This document shows positions 9,168 to 19,859 of a stretch of 64,000 nt of DNA, piece after piece. Every line of letters starts with the position of its first letter. Position 1 is the first letter of the stretch. The position numbers and the translations under genes were made by a program. The notes under the pieces are model-generated. The model made no database searches. It saw only the letters and a list, made by a program, of their open reading frames with translations, and was not told the origin of the DNA. The DNA is from Armigeres subalbatus (taxonomy: Eukaryota > Arthropoda > Insecta > Diptera > Culicidae): positions 310,001 to 374,000 of the forward strand of contig NW_026943605.1 in the NCBI RefSeq assembly GCF_024139115.2. Reading direction: 5' to 3'.

Positions 9168-12100
9168 TCACTGTGCTGGATTTTGCTCCAAACCGACGCT
9201 TACTTGCTGGTCCCTTCTCCATCGACGCTGCAGCTCTGACATTATTTGTGTCACGACTCTGGTTACCGCATGCCACGTACCTTCATCGCGACACATTCGC
9301 TCTGCGATGTTGTCCGCCCTTATGGCAGGCATTCTCCTACGTGCCTCCGCAAACCTCGGGCAGTCGAATATCACGTGCTCTGGAGTCTCCTCTACGTCGA
9401 TACACGCCGGGCAGAATGGCGATGACGCATGGCCACACCGGTGCAAATATTGGCGGAAACAACCGTGTCCGGACAGGAACTGTGTGAGGTAAAAGTTCAC
9501 CTCACCATGCTCCCTGTTCACCCACGTCGACACATTGGGGATGAGCCGATGGGTCCACCTTCCATTATCCGCATTGTCCCACTCCTGCTGCCACTTCACC
9601 ATAGAGTCCAGTCTCACCGCCTTCCTCACATTTCTGGTATCCCTCCGTTGGTAGCACTCGATGTCCTCTGCTAGGGTTATGCAGACTGGAATCATCCCTG
9701 CGATAACGCAAACTGCCTCCGACGAAATAGTTCGGTACGCACTCGCGACTCGAATGGCCATTAGACGGAACACGCTATTCAGCTTCCTCCGGTTACGTTT
9801 CGTCTTGAGCGCAGCTCCCCAGGCCGGAACTCCGTACCTTAGTATCGAGGATGATACTGACGCAAGAAGACGCCTACTGCTGCCTTTCGGACCGCCGACG
9901 TTCGGCATGATCCTTGCTAACGCACTGATCATTTGAGCCGCCTTTTCACAGGAATAGTCCACGTGGGTGTTGAAGTTCAACCGGTCATCAATCATCACAC
10001 CTAGATGTCTCAGAGTCCGCACCGACGGGATGTCGTGCCCTCCAATGGTAATCTGCATCCGCTGGATTACTTTGCAGTTGCTGACCAGCATCACTTCCGT
10101 TTTGTGATGAGCCAGCTGCAGCTTGACTCCATTCATCCAGGTTTCTACTGCGTCGGTCGCTTCCGCCACCAGCATTTCCACCTCCTCCAATGACTCACCG
10201 GTTATCGTTAGGACGACATCATCCGCGAATCCGTAAATCTTTACACCTTTGGGCAACTTCAGCATCAGCACCCCGTTGTACATCACATTCCATAACGTCG
10301 GGCCTAGTATGGACCCTTGTGGAACGCCCGCCGTAACCCTGATCGACTTCTGCCCCGAGTTCGTGTCGTAAACCAGAATCCGGTTCAGGAAGTAGCTCCT
10401 AAGGATCTTACACAGGAGGTCGGGGATTCGCATTCCATGCAGCGCTGCGGCGATGGCCTCCCAGCTGGCACTATTGAACGCGTTTTTGACGTCAATCGTC
10501 ACTACCGCGCAGAACCGATTGCCGCTCCTCTTCTTCTTGGACGCCCTTTCTGCATCTTCAATGACTGTCCTGATTGCATCCACAGTCGATCTGCCTTTGC
10601 GGAATCCGAACTGTTTTTCCGATAAGCCAGTCTCACCCTCCGTGAACTGTGTAAGCCTATTAAGGATAACCCTTTCCAGAAGCTTCCCCAGTGTATCCAG
10701 CAGACATATGGGCCTATACGATGCTGGATTCCCGGCGGTTTTCCTGGTTTCGGCAGCAGCACCAGTTTCTGGATCTTCCACGTGTCCGGAAAATTACCGT
10801 CTACTAAACACTTCTGCAGCACCATCCTGAACAGATCCGGGAACGCCAAAATCGCGGATTTTAGAGCCACATTTGGAATTCCATCCGGACCCGGAGCTTT
10901 TTTCAACTTCAAACCTTTCGCCACTGATAATAGCTCGTCATTGGTGACTTGCATACCTGCAGCGGTTACTCGGTCTTCATCTTCGTACGGCGTACGCGGC
11001 CACGTCGTAGAACCATGCTGCGGGAAAAGACCGTCCACGATGATCTTCAGCTTGTCTGGACACATTTCGGCTGGCGTCGCTGGACCCCTGATCTTCTTTG
11101 TCACAACTCGATAAGCGTTACCCCAAGGATCAGCGTCAGCTTCCTGGCACAACTCCTTGAAGCAGTTAGACTTGCTGATTTGGATCGCCCGTTTGAATGC
11201 CGCTCTAGCTTCACGGAAAACTATCTTTCGCTCCTCTCTGACCATTTCAGACCGTGCCCTCTGAACGTGTCTCCTAGCTCTGAGACAGGCAGCGCGAAGG
11301 TTAGCAAGATTTTCGTTCCACCAGTAACTTGGCCGTCGGCTATTCGTTGGCTCCAATTTCCTCGGCATCGTCGCATCGCAAGCCCTCGCTAGCGTTTCCG
11401 TCAGTTGGTCTGCGTCAAGGTTTGTAGCGTCGCTGTTCACTCGAAGTGCTTCGATAAAAAGATCCTTATCGAAGTCCTTTGTCTTCCATCTTCGCCAACT
11501 AGACCTTGTCTCCCGTCGTACCGTCGGCGTTCGCGTTCCAACACTGTATCGGATCGCCTGGTGATCGCTATGGGTATATTCTTCACAAACTCTCCAGTTC
11601 ATGTTCCTCGCCATCGACGGACTGCAGAACGTGACATCGATGATGGACTCCCTGCCATCTCTGCGGAATGTACTAACGGTACCTTCGTTGCACAATCTTA
11701 CTTCCAGCTTAGCCAGCGCCTCCAGCAAACTGTAACCTCTGGCGTTAGTCAGTCTGCTTCCCCAATCCACTGCCCAAGCATTGAAATCGCCTCCGATGAT
11801 CACTGGATTTCGGCCGATCAGCTTTTCCGTGAGTGAGTCCAGCATCCGGTTATACTGCTCCAAAGTCCACCTTGGGGGTGCGTAACAGCTACAGACAAAG
11901 ATCCCGTTAATTTTGGCGATTACGAAACCCTCGCTTGAACTGTCTACCACCTCTTGGATAGGAAATCTGCCCATCACTTGGATAGCCGCAATCCCCGTAG
12001 CATCCGCCACCCAGTTGCCGTTGTCAGAAGGAATCCGGTACGGCTCAGCAATAATTGCCACGTCGCACATTGCTTCTGTTGTCGACTGCCACAACAGCTG

Positions 12101-12238
12101 CTGTGCGGTGTCGCAATGGTTGAGATTCAACTGGATGATCTCCATTAATCTCGGCCCGCCATCTCCTTCTTGTAGGCAGGGCATTGAAAGCCACCCGTCA
12201 TGTGGTCGTTTCCATCCTCCGGTTTGCAGAGCAGGCAT
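9168..12238 (-). pseudogene. R1-clade ORF2: APE endonuclease and reverse transcriptase
   Basis: The N-terminal apurinic-type endonuclease (from about 12148) shows IQLNLNHCDTAQQLL, AIIAEPY, GGDFNAWAVDWGS and YTHSDHQAI. The finger/palm polymerase follows with LKLKKAPGPDGIPN, SYRPICLLDTLGKLLERV, the core VTIDVKNAFNSASW, GVPQGSILGP and YGFADDV (catalytic Asp pair), then a C-terminal zinc region (C-PAC-ID-VEETPEHVIFDC). The product would nick the target and copy element RNA in the nucleus. One frameshift near 10735-10745 moves the reading frame between the thumb-side and core RT halves, and the two open frames overlap at 10502-10781. Length otherwise fits R1 ORF2 (about 1000 residues). The start is taken at the LNLNHC region just past ORF1's end. 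Confidence 0.9.
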
Positions 12239-13547
12239 CTTGGTTGCTTCGTGCAGTCCCTAGCAACGTGTCCTTCTCCACCACATTTCCTACAAAGACC
12301 GGATCTGTCTGGGCCACTGCAGTTTCGCGCCTGGTGTCCAAATGCCATACATTTGAAGCATCGCTCCATCTGTTTGGTGATTCGAGGGTGAGTCTCAACG
12401 GACACATAGACCATCCGACCTTCACCTTGGCCACCTCCACCATTTTGTTGGCGGCATCTACCGGTAGTCATATCGCTGCTATTTGTGTACCACCGTACGC
12501 TTTCCTCAACCGAATGGTCATCTGAACTTCGCCCAGCATGCATTGTGAGATCAGTGCATCCCTCAGTTCGTCTATCGTGGTGATCTCGTCCAGGTCTCTG
12601 CATTCGACCACGGCCTCCTGCGTTAAAGCCCTTACGTTTCCTTCACTACCTAAGGAATTGGCAATGAGCTCCCGGAAGGCCGAGCTCTTGACCGTGGGAT
12701 CCTTCTTCAGCTCGAACAGCAATTCCCCTTCTGAGTACGCCTAGTCCTTACCTCTTTTTCACCCAAGTCCTTGAGCACCGGGTCTTCTCTCACCTTCCGT
12801 AATATCGCTGCGTATGTCGTCTTGTCGCTCACTTCGACTATCAAGGCGTCCCCTTGACCCGCTCACGAGAAGAGCGATGTTTTCTTTCTTCTTCTGCTCC
12901 TTCTTCTTTTCCACGTACTCCTTCTGCTTCTTTCTCTTCTCTCGCTGACTTTCCACGGTTTGCCAATCACCGTTCTTGACGCCTTCCTTCAGTACGCTAG
13001 CACTATCTTGCACGTTCCGCTGCTTCTTCGGGATTTCCTGCTCTCCTGGAGAGTCCCTGCTTCGCTTCTCCGTGCGAGTATTTCGGGAGCTCATTGGTGT
13101 TTGCAGTGTCTCGACTGTTGTATGCTCCGCTGCATCTTTCAGTGCTTTTTCAGCTGCTTCCGCTCTTCTTTTGAGCGCGTTCTGTTCGTGCTCAGCAGAT
13201 TTAACGGCGGACTTGATGCTCGTCACTAGAAGCTTGATCTTCGTGTGAACATTGTGCTTGTCCTTCACGAAGTCATAGAGCTTGTTGACTCGCTTCCGCA
13301 CCTCCATCAGGTTGGACCTCCCAAATTGTAGATCCTCCTGAATAGCACTACTTTCCGATTTTGGGGTGGACACCCTATTTCCGGATCCTAGCTCCTGTTG
13401 GCCTGCCTGGTTCTCAGCAGCCTTGGCCATACTGCTGGTACTTGCTACTGCTGCCTGCGCCATCACTGGAGATCGCTGCAGCCTCCCACTCTTTGCGAAA
13501 ACATTCGCACCGCCTGCTCCTTCGTTGATTGTAGAATTTGTTTCCAT
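12145..13547 (-). pseudogene. R1-clade ORF1 (gag-like nucleic-acid-binding protein)
   Basis: Starts METNSTINEGAGG at 13547. A charged coiled-coil-like middle (RRAEAAEKALKDAAEH, then REKRKKQKEYVEKKKEQKKK) precedes a conserved domain recognisable in fragments: KKDPTVKSSAFRELIANSL, VVECRDLDEITTIDE, IRLRKAYGGTQIA, KVKVGWSMCPLRL. It ends in three zinc knuckles (CFKCMAFGHQARNC, CRKCGGEGHVARDC, CLLC), typical of R1 ORF1. At least four frame changes (near 12850, 12730, 12465 and 12395) break it. In intact relatives the protein coats element RNA as a ribonucleoprotein. It overlaps the start of ORF2 as is usual for the clade. Confidence 0.85.
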
Positions 13548-14178
13548 GTAAAAGGGTCCCCCTCCGGGCCGTTATCTCTTCCTGTTGTAGATAGTCGCCT
13601 CTGGTGATCCCAAGGGTGCCTTTGTCAACAGTGAGGTCCATGCAAGGGTTGACTCCGGTGCCTTATAACACCGTGTTCAGAGCCGGATCGGCGTAAATCA
13701 GAATGGTGCATCTGAACCTACTACCCACCGGTATAGGTGACAAGTGTTGAGCGTTACCGGAGGCCTGCCAGGTTGTTTACCGCGACGAAGGCAGACGAAC
13801 CATTAGCCTGCTTGCCATTTTGAAAAGATGTCACTCTTTTTTACTCAGGAAACAGAATAGCTCGACTGTCAGCCCATATACGCCTAATCCTATCCAAAAC
13901 CGAGAATCGTCCAATGTCGTTTGCCGTGACCAGTATACCATAATCAGGATCTTACTGGCATCAATCCTGATGTGCCGGTTGGCACACCTGTTGGGCTTGT
14001 GTGCTTTGAGCGGCGCACGGTCGCTGTGATAGGGCCTGCTTGCAAACACATGCAGCTTTTTATAGAGGTTCAACAGAGCCCACTGTCAAACCCCACCACG
14101 TTCTAGACAGGCCCCCTAACTCGCAGTGGCCATGGGGAGGGGTCGTCAAGCCCTTGGACAAAGTCCCTGCTGCCCCCT
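13548..14178 (-). other. R1 element A 5' UTR
   Basis: Non-coding stretch upstream of ORF1. Its far end (GGCAGCAGGGACTTTGTCC, GGGCTTGACGACCCC on the minus strand) is nearly identical to the start of R1 element D at 30758, showing that both copies are complete at the 5' end and belong to related families. Confidence 0.75.
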
Positions 14179-14189
14179 GAGGTGATGTC

Positions 14190-14316
<127 letters not shown>

Positions 14317-15026
14317 AAAACTACTCAAAAAATGTCACTCATTTTTCGGGCACTTATCATTAACCGATTTGCTCGCAACAAGTTGCATTCGACGCAGAAT
14401 TCTGTCCCATTGTTTCCTATTTGAAATTGGTAATATCAGACTATGGGATCGAAAGTTATGGCCAAAATACAAATTCATACGAAAAAATAGCGTAAAAAAT
14501 GTCACTCATTTTCGGGCACTTATTCTCAACCGATTTGCTCGCAACAAGTTGCATTCGACGCAGAATCCTGTCCCATTGTTTCCTATTTGAAATTGGCCAG
14601 ATCAAACTATGGGATCGAAAGCTATGGTCAAAATACAAATTCATACGAAAAAATCGCGTAAAAAATGTCACTCATTTTTCGGGCACCTATCCTCAACCGA
14701 TTTGCTCGCAACAAGTTGCATTCGATGCAGAATCCTGTCCCATTGTTTCCTATTGAAAATTGGCCATATCGGACTATGGGATTGAAAATTATACCATTTT
14801 TTTATGGAAAAATCGCTAAAAAAAATGTCACTCATTTTTCAGGCACTTTTCCTCAACCGATTTGCTCGCATTTAATTGCATTCGACGTAGAATGTCTCAT
14901 ATTTTCTTATTGAAAATTGGCCAGATCGGACTATGGGCTTAAAAGTTATGGTCAAATTACTATTTATTGTTAAAAAGAGTTCAAAAAAGTCTAGCTAACT
15001 TTTTCAGCACTTAGACTTCATCTATT

Positions 15027-15134
15027 CCCCAAGCAACACAAGTTCAACAAATCTGGTTGCAGTAACCATATTGTGACTGAATCTGGTCATATATAAGTTA
15101 CTGTGATTGATGTGCAATATGTGTGCTTCTCAGG
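15027..15134. mobile_element. Small MITE, CAAGCAACACA ends
   Basis: Ends CCAAGCAACACA and TGTGTGCTTCTCAGG, with internal TCTGGTTGCAGTAACC and TTGTGACTGAATCTGGTCA. The internal block is shared with 53499-53605. Flanking repeat modules resume after it. Confidence 0.6.
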
Positions 15135-15445
15135 TCGCCCACAACAGATTGCATTCGACGCAGAATCTTGTCCCATTGTTTCCTATAGAAACTTGGCCGG
15201 ATCGTACAATTGGGTCAAAAGTTATGGCGAAAATACTAATTTTAAAACTACAAAATAAAATGCCATTTTTTGCTCTTATGCTAATCCGATTTGTTTGCAA
15301 CAAATTGCGTTTGGCGAGAATTTTTTTTATGCATATAAACAAATATGTATGAAAAAAAAGACCAATCCACATATTGGTGTTATTTGAGATTTTTCCAAAC
15401 CTTTTGAACGAACGAGAAAGGCACCATCACCGCTAGGTGGATTAA

Positions 15446-15779
15446 TCTGGGTTTTTAATGCTTCATTTGAGTGTTTTTTTTCCTTTTTGTTTTTCCAGCG
15501 TATATCATTCAGGGGTGTAGAAGAGATTTCGATGGTAATTGTTTTGGGATTTCGTTGGAAATTAATCTCCAATTGAGATTCTCGGGCGAACGGATTACTT
15601 TTGCGATTCTTCTTGAAATTTTAATAGGAGTTTTTTTTCGAATTCTAAAGGAAATATTTTTGCGACCGCGAAGGGAATTGCTATACTGTCGTCATATGCA
15701 TATTTGTCACATGTTTGCTGGATTTTCCTATGTACTTGTACATGAAACAATTATGCGAATAAAGTCAGAATATTTTTCC
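15446..15779. other. Spacer with decaying minisatellite units
   Basis: Scattered GATTTCGATGG and GGGATTTCG units of the adjacent minisatellite, plus AT-rich spacer. No gene seen. Confidence 0.5.
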
Positions 15780-17400
15780 GAATAAAATCCTTGTGGGATC
15801 CCGACGAGAATATTTTTAAGATCCCGATGGGTATCATTTTGGGATGACGACGGGAATCCTTTTATGATCCCGACGGAATTTTTTGGGATTCTTTTTCGAA
15901 TTCTAAAGGAAAATCTTCTGATATCGCGAAGGGAATTTCTATGATCTTTCGAAGGAAATCCATTTGAGATTTCGATGAAAATTCCTTAGGGATTCCAACG
16001 AGAATCCTTATAGGATCCGAACTTTTGGGATTCCAAAACGAATCCTTTTGGAATTCCGAATCTTTTAGGGATTCCAACGTGGATCCTTTTGAGATTCCGA
16101 TGGAAATCCTTTTGAGATTCTGACGCGAATCCTTTAGACATTCCGATGGAATCCTATTGAGATTCCATTCAGGAGAAAATCATTTTGAGATTTCAATAAG
16201 AATCCTTTTGGGATTCCGACGGGAGTCCGTTTGTGATTCCGACAAGAATCCTTTTTGGATTCCGATGAGAATCCTTTCAGGGTTATGGTGGAAATCCTTT
16301 TGGGATTCCGACGGGAATCCTTTGAGGATTTTGATTTGAGTTCTTCGAGGATTCCAAAGCGACTCCTTTTGGAATTCCGACGTGTATCCTTTTAGGATTC
16401 CGATAACATGTTTTTTAGGGATTCCAACGAGAATTCTTTTGAGATTCTGACGCAAATCATTTGAGCTTTCGGAGGGAATCCGAGGGAAATTCTTTTCGGA
16501 TTCCGAAGGACATCCTTTTGGGATTCCGACAGAAATCGTTTTTTGGATTCCGACTGAAATCGGTTTTGGATTCTCATGCGAATCCTTTAGGCATTCCGAT
16601 GAAATTCTTTTAGGATTCCGAAGGAAGTCCAGTAGGGATTCCGAAGGGAATCCTTTTGGTATTCCAACGAGAATCCTTTTGAGATTCCGACAGAAAGCGA
16701 ATCCTCTTGGGAGGATTCTGGGTGAATTCTGACAGGAATCATTTTGTGATTCTGATACGAATCCTTTAGGCATTCCTTCTGGGATCCCAAAGGGAATAAT
16801 TTTGGGATTCCGACGTGGATCCTTTTTGGGATGGAGATCCTTTTAAGATACCGAATCCTTTCGGAATTCCGAGAGGAATTCTTATGGAATTCCGACGAGA
16901 ATCCTCTTGGGAATCCGACGGAAAACCTTTTAAGATTCTGATGAGAATCCTTTTTAGATTATGACGTGAAACCTTCCGGAATTCCGAGAGAAGCCTTCTG
17001 GGATTCCAAAGGGAATCTTTTTGGGATTCGAACAAGATTCCTTTTGGGATTTCAACAAAAAACTGTTCTGGATACCGACGCCAATCCTTGCAGGACTCCG
17101 ATGAGAATCCTTTTAGGGTTCCGAAGCGGATCCTTTTGGGATTCCGACGTGAATCTATTCAGGATTTCGACGTGGATCCTTTTGAGATTCCAATGGGAAT
17201 CTTTTTGGTATTCCGACGGGAATACTTTTGTTATTCTGACACGAAACTTTTAGGCATTCCGATGAAATCCTATTTAGTTTCCTAATGGAATTCTTTCGGG
17301 ATTCCGACGATTATCTTGTTGGGACTTCTATGACAATCCTTTTGGGATTCTGTCAGGAATCCCGTTGAGTTTCCGATGAGGAATCTTGAGATTTCGATAG
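15780..17400. repeat. Large ~23-bp minisatellite (GAATCCTTTTGGGATTCCGAC)
   Basis: Roughly 65-70 imperfect units, GAATCCTTTTGGGATTCC with variable spacers (GACG, GATG, AACG). Each unit is itself partly palindromic (GGAATCC/GGATTCC). Long open frames on both strands, such as a 197-residue minus frame, arise because the unit lacks stops in some frames. Confidence 0.9.
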
Positions 17401-17940
17401 GAAGTTGTCATCCGTGATAAACACGTCGGTACGAATCGTAGATTGTCGTAGGAATCATTCTTATGGTACTGAAAAAAAAAATCCGCCAGAAAACTAGAAA
17501 CAATTCCTCTGGCAATCCGGGAACGATTTCTCTGGCAATCAACGAATGATTCCTGCGACAATCCAGGAACATCTCCTTCGACAATACGGGAACGATTCTT
17601 CCGATAAAACGGGAGTCATTGATCCCCCAATTCACGAACGATTCCTCCGACAATCTGCGAACGATTCCTCTGGGAAACCATAAATGTTTTTCCGGGAATC
17701 CGGAATGATTCTTCTGGTAATCCGGAAACGATTCCTCCATCAATCCACAATACTTTCTTCCATTACTATTTTACCATTACTCAGGCAATCTGGGAACGAT
17801 CTTTCGGAAATTCGAGAACGATTCCTTCGGCAATACGTGAACAATTATTCCGGGAATCCACATACTATTCCTCTCCTCAAGCAATCCGCATGCTATTCCT
17901 CCAGCGATTCGCGAGCGATTCCTCCGGAAATCTGGAAGCG
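17401..17940. repeat. Second ~24-bp minisatellite (GAACGATTCCTCCGGCAATC)
   Basis: About 20 diverged units of CGGGAACGATTCCTC, then GACAATC/GGCAATCC. It abuts the previous array but the unit differs in length and sequence. No gene. Confidence 0.85.
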
Positions 17941-17950
17941 ATTATTAAGG

Positions 17951-18214
17951 TTAAAAGACTATTATTCTTCCATTTACTTCCACTATTAACTTTTTTATGT
18001 ATCAACAAGCAGATACGCATTTCGTTTCCTACTTGGAAACTTCTTCAGTGTTTGTTATCGAGTCGATAACAAACACTGAAGAAGTTTCCAAGTAGGAAAC
18101 GAAATGCGTATCTGCTTGTTGATACATAAAAAAGTTAATAGTGGAAGTAAATGGAAGAATAATAGCCTTTAACCTTGTAGCATTTCCCCTAAGACGCTCT
18201 AAAATAATTAATCA
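17951..18214. mobile_element. Palindromic retroposon P1 with tail and 12-bp TSD
   Basis: Near-perfect inverted repeat centred at 18062 with arms of about 105-113 bp (to about 17949 and 18174), followed by a ~40-nt tail (CATTTCCCCTAAGACGCTC). CGATTATTAAGG flanks it at 17939-17950 and 18215-18226. A homologous element in the opposite orientation, with the matching tail (CATTCCACTAAAAGAGC on the minus strand), is at 50249-50541. Variable-length duplications and a one-sided tail suggest copying through RNA. The right arm carries a hammerhead-like core at 18067-18121. Confidence 0.8.
18067..18121 (+). other. Hammerhead-ribozyme-like core in P1
   Basis: CTGAAGA (18076-18082), one extra A, helix II GTTTCC/GGAAAC (18084-18089/18095-18100) with AAGTA loop, GAA (18101-18103), self-pairing ATGC/GTAT (18104-18111), candidate cleavage base C18112. 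Outer helix AACAAACA (18068-18075) pairs with TGCTTGTT (18113-18120) except one A-C mismatch. This is the order of a type I-like hammerhead, but one nucleotide too many separates A9 from helix II. Activity is not shown. Confidence 0.4.
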
Positions 18215-18226
18215 CGATTATTAAGG

Positions 18227-18436
18227 CTATTCCAAACGTTTTCTCCGGTGATGCGAATTGGAGTACTATTCTGCGACCATGGTGCACAGTTTCGCTCAGA
18301 GTTCCAAAAGAGAGGAGCAAAGCCACCTTTCCGTCTTAGAAAACGACCATAGTTTCCACAGGGGTTGATGATGTTTCGTCAAATGTTTGTCGAATGACAT
18401 TTGACCGAATGTCATTTAGTCGAAGGGACATTTGGT
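18227..18436. other. Unassigned spacer
   Basis: No coding frame recognised. The end carries GTCGAATGACATTTGACC units leading into the next repeat block. Confidence 0.5.
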
Positions 18437-19625
18437 CGAATGGATATTTAATCGAAAGGACATTTAGTCGAATGGAAATTTAGTCGAATGTTGAAAGCGA
18501 ATATCAACCGATAATGGGTAATTCCCGATCTTCCCTAAGTTTGTTCATATTCCGGCCAGTGCCACGAGGAGGATTTTATTCCTTCAGGAACGTGAAGTAC
18601 CAATGGTATTTTTATTTCAGCACTAGCCGTGCCAGCTTGGACATATCTAAATCATGCGCATTGCCTGTAAGGGCCTGGATAGAGTATTTGGCTTGATATT
18701 GTTTTTGTACCGACCTCAGTTGACTTGGTAGACTAATTTATCTGAACTCCAGAATGATTTGGAGAACTATCGCATAGTATCAGCCAAATGACCCCTTTGG
18801 GTCTAATGACCATTTCGGTCAAGCGACTCTTTCGGCCACATGACCCTTTCGGCCTAATGACCCTTTCGGCCAAACGACCCTTTCTGATTCGGAGATGGCT
18901 TTTCAGTCTTGACAAAATCAAAACACTGTTATTTAATCTTGTCCAACGTTTCGGTCCGTTTGGGACCTTCCTCAGGGACTCTAAAAGTATTTATTTGAAT
19001 TTTGTAATTATTTCTAATTAAGCATTTTTTTTGATTTAATTTTTACCAATTCTTACCAATTCTTTCGGCCAAACTACCCTTTCGGCCAAATGAATCTTTC
19101 GGTCAAACGACCCCTTCTTCCAAACGACCCTTTCTGCCAAATGACTATCGGCCTAATGGTCTGTTTGCCAAATGGTATATTCGGCTGAACAACTTTCGGC
19201 GTAGTGGCATTCGGACAAATGACTTTCTGACGAATGGGTTTCGGCCAATCGACCCTTCACCTATGACACCAAAATCTAATACACAAAAATTTAAGCAGGA
19301 TACTTTGATAAAATTGTATTGTTGTTTGATGATCGGTAAACGTTGTATATTGAAATATTAATCCACTGAAGTCGATTCGTCCTGTTTGAACCAAAACCGC
19401 GGAAATTCAAAAATTCGCGTGAAATTGATTTTTAGCCATTGTTTTTTTTTCTTCCACGCCGGTTTACGCCACCGCCGCCGTTGATATGACCGGCGCACAG
19501 GTCTACTTCAAAGCCGCATATGATAAAATCAGGGAATCAATATTCGAGCAACGCCTAACAATATAGCTACCTACATACAACTTACTCTTTGTCAGAGTTT
19601 GTTACTGACAAACGCACCTATCAGA
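18437..19625. repeat. ~1.1-kb paralogous block, copy 1
   Basis: Matches 21892-22952 almost base for base: GGACATTTAGTCGAATGG arm, CCGATCTTCCCTAAG, AGTGCCA-GAGGAGG, arrays of CCCTTTCGGCCAAATGA, and an end at CTACCTACATACAAC. It differs by a 177-bp insertion (18885-19061) and small deletions near 19380 and 19460. It contains the string YFKAAYD, a scrap of an RTE reverse transcriptase (about 19501-19530). The two copies bracket a satellite. Confidence 0.8.
18885..19061 (-). mobile_element. 177-bp insertion with hammerhead-like core
   Basis: Absent from the paralogous block at 22321-22350. Flanked by CTTTC (18880-18884 and 19062-19066) and ends in a short tandem tail (TTACCAATTCTTACCAATT). On the minus strand 18979-18941 it reads GTCC, CTGAGGA, extra A, GGTCC-loop-GGACC, GAAACGTT, GGAC, so both outer and inner helices pair fully. 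It looks like a tiny retroposon; its identity is unknown. Confidence 0.55.
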
Positions 19626-19859
19626 ACGTCAGCTCAGGAGGCACGTTCCCCTCAATTTGGGAGATTTGTGCCATCGCCTTCACTGGCCTTTCTCATCATT
19701 TATCTGACGGAAAAGGAAGTGAAAAGGGGAAAAGAAGAGGAAGTGAAGTTGGAAAGGAGAATGGAACCATTTATAGGAAAGCCAATTATGTAGACTCACA
19801 CGCATTCAGCTAGGGACTAAAGAGAGGTATCACAAAAACACAGAGGATGTAACAATGGA
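19626..19859. other. Unassigned spacer
   Basis: Contains two overlapping short frames with no motif. It ends where the satellite begins. Confidence 0.5.

Larger units (their letters stand above)
8515..14178 (-). mobile_element. R1-clade non-LTR retrotransposon A, near full length
   Basis: Minus-strand order: 5' UTR (14178-13548), ORF1 gag-like (13547-12145), ORF2 endonuclease-RT (12238-9168), 3' UTR and a terminal poly-A (poly-T at 8515-8524). GAGGTGACGTCTGT (8501-8514) and GAGGTGATGTCTGT (14179-14192) form a 14-bp target duplication with one mismatch. R1-clade elements are known for target-specific insertion and 14-bp duplications; several mosquito R1-clade families use microsatellites (established knowledge). 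Here the target abuts a (TG)n tract. The element carries several frameshifts and is probably inactive. Confidence 0.9.

Noticed and set aside
9074..9492. Plus-strand frames across the R1 element
   Set aside because: Antisense shadows of ORF2; the minus frame carries all RT and endonuclease motifs.
16180..16773. 197-residue minus-strand frame with recurring SESQKD/NPKRI
   Set aside because: It follows the ~23-bp minisatellite period and changes sequence only with unit variation; no gene.
18067..18121. Calling a canonical, active hammerhead ribozyme
   Set aside because: An extra nucleotide separates A9 from helix II and one outer pair is mismatched, so only a hammerhead-like motif is claimed.
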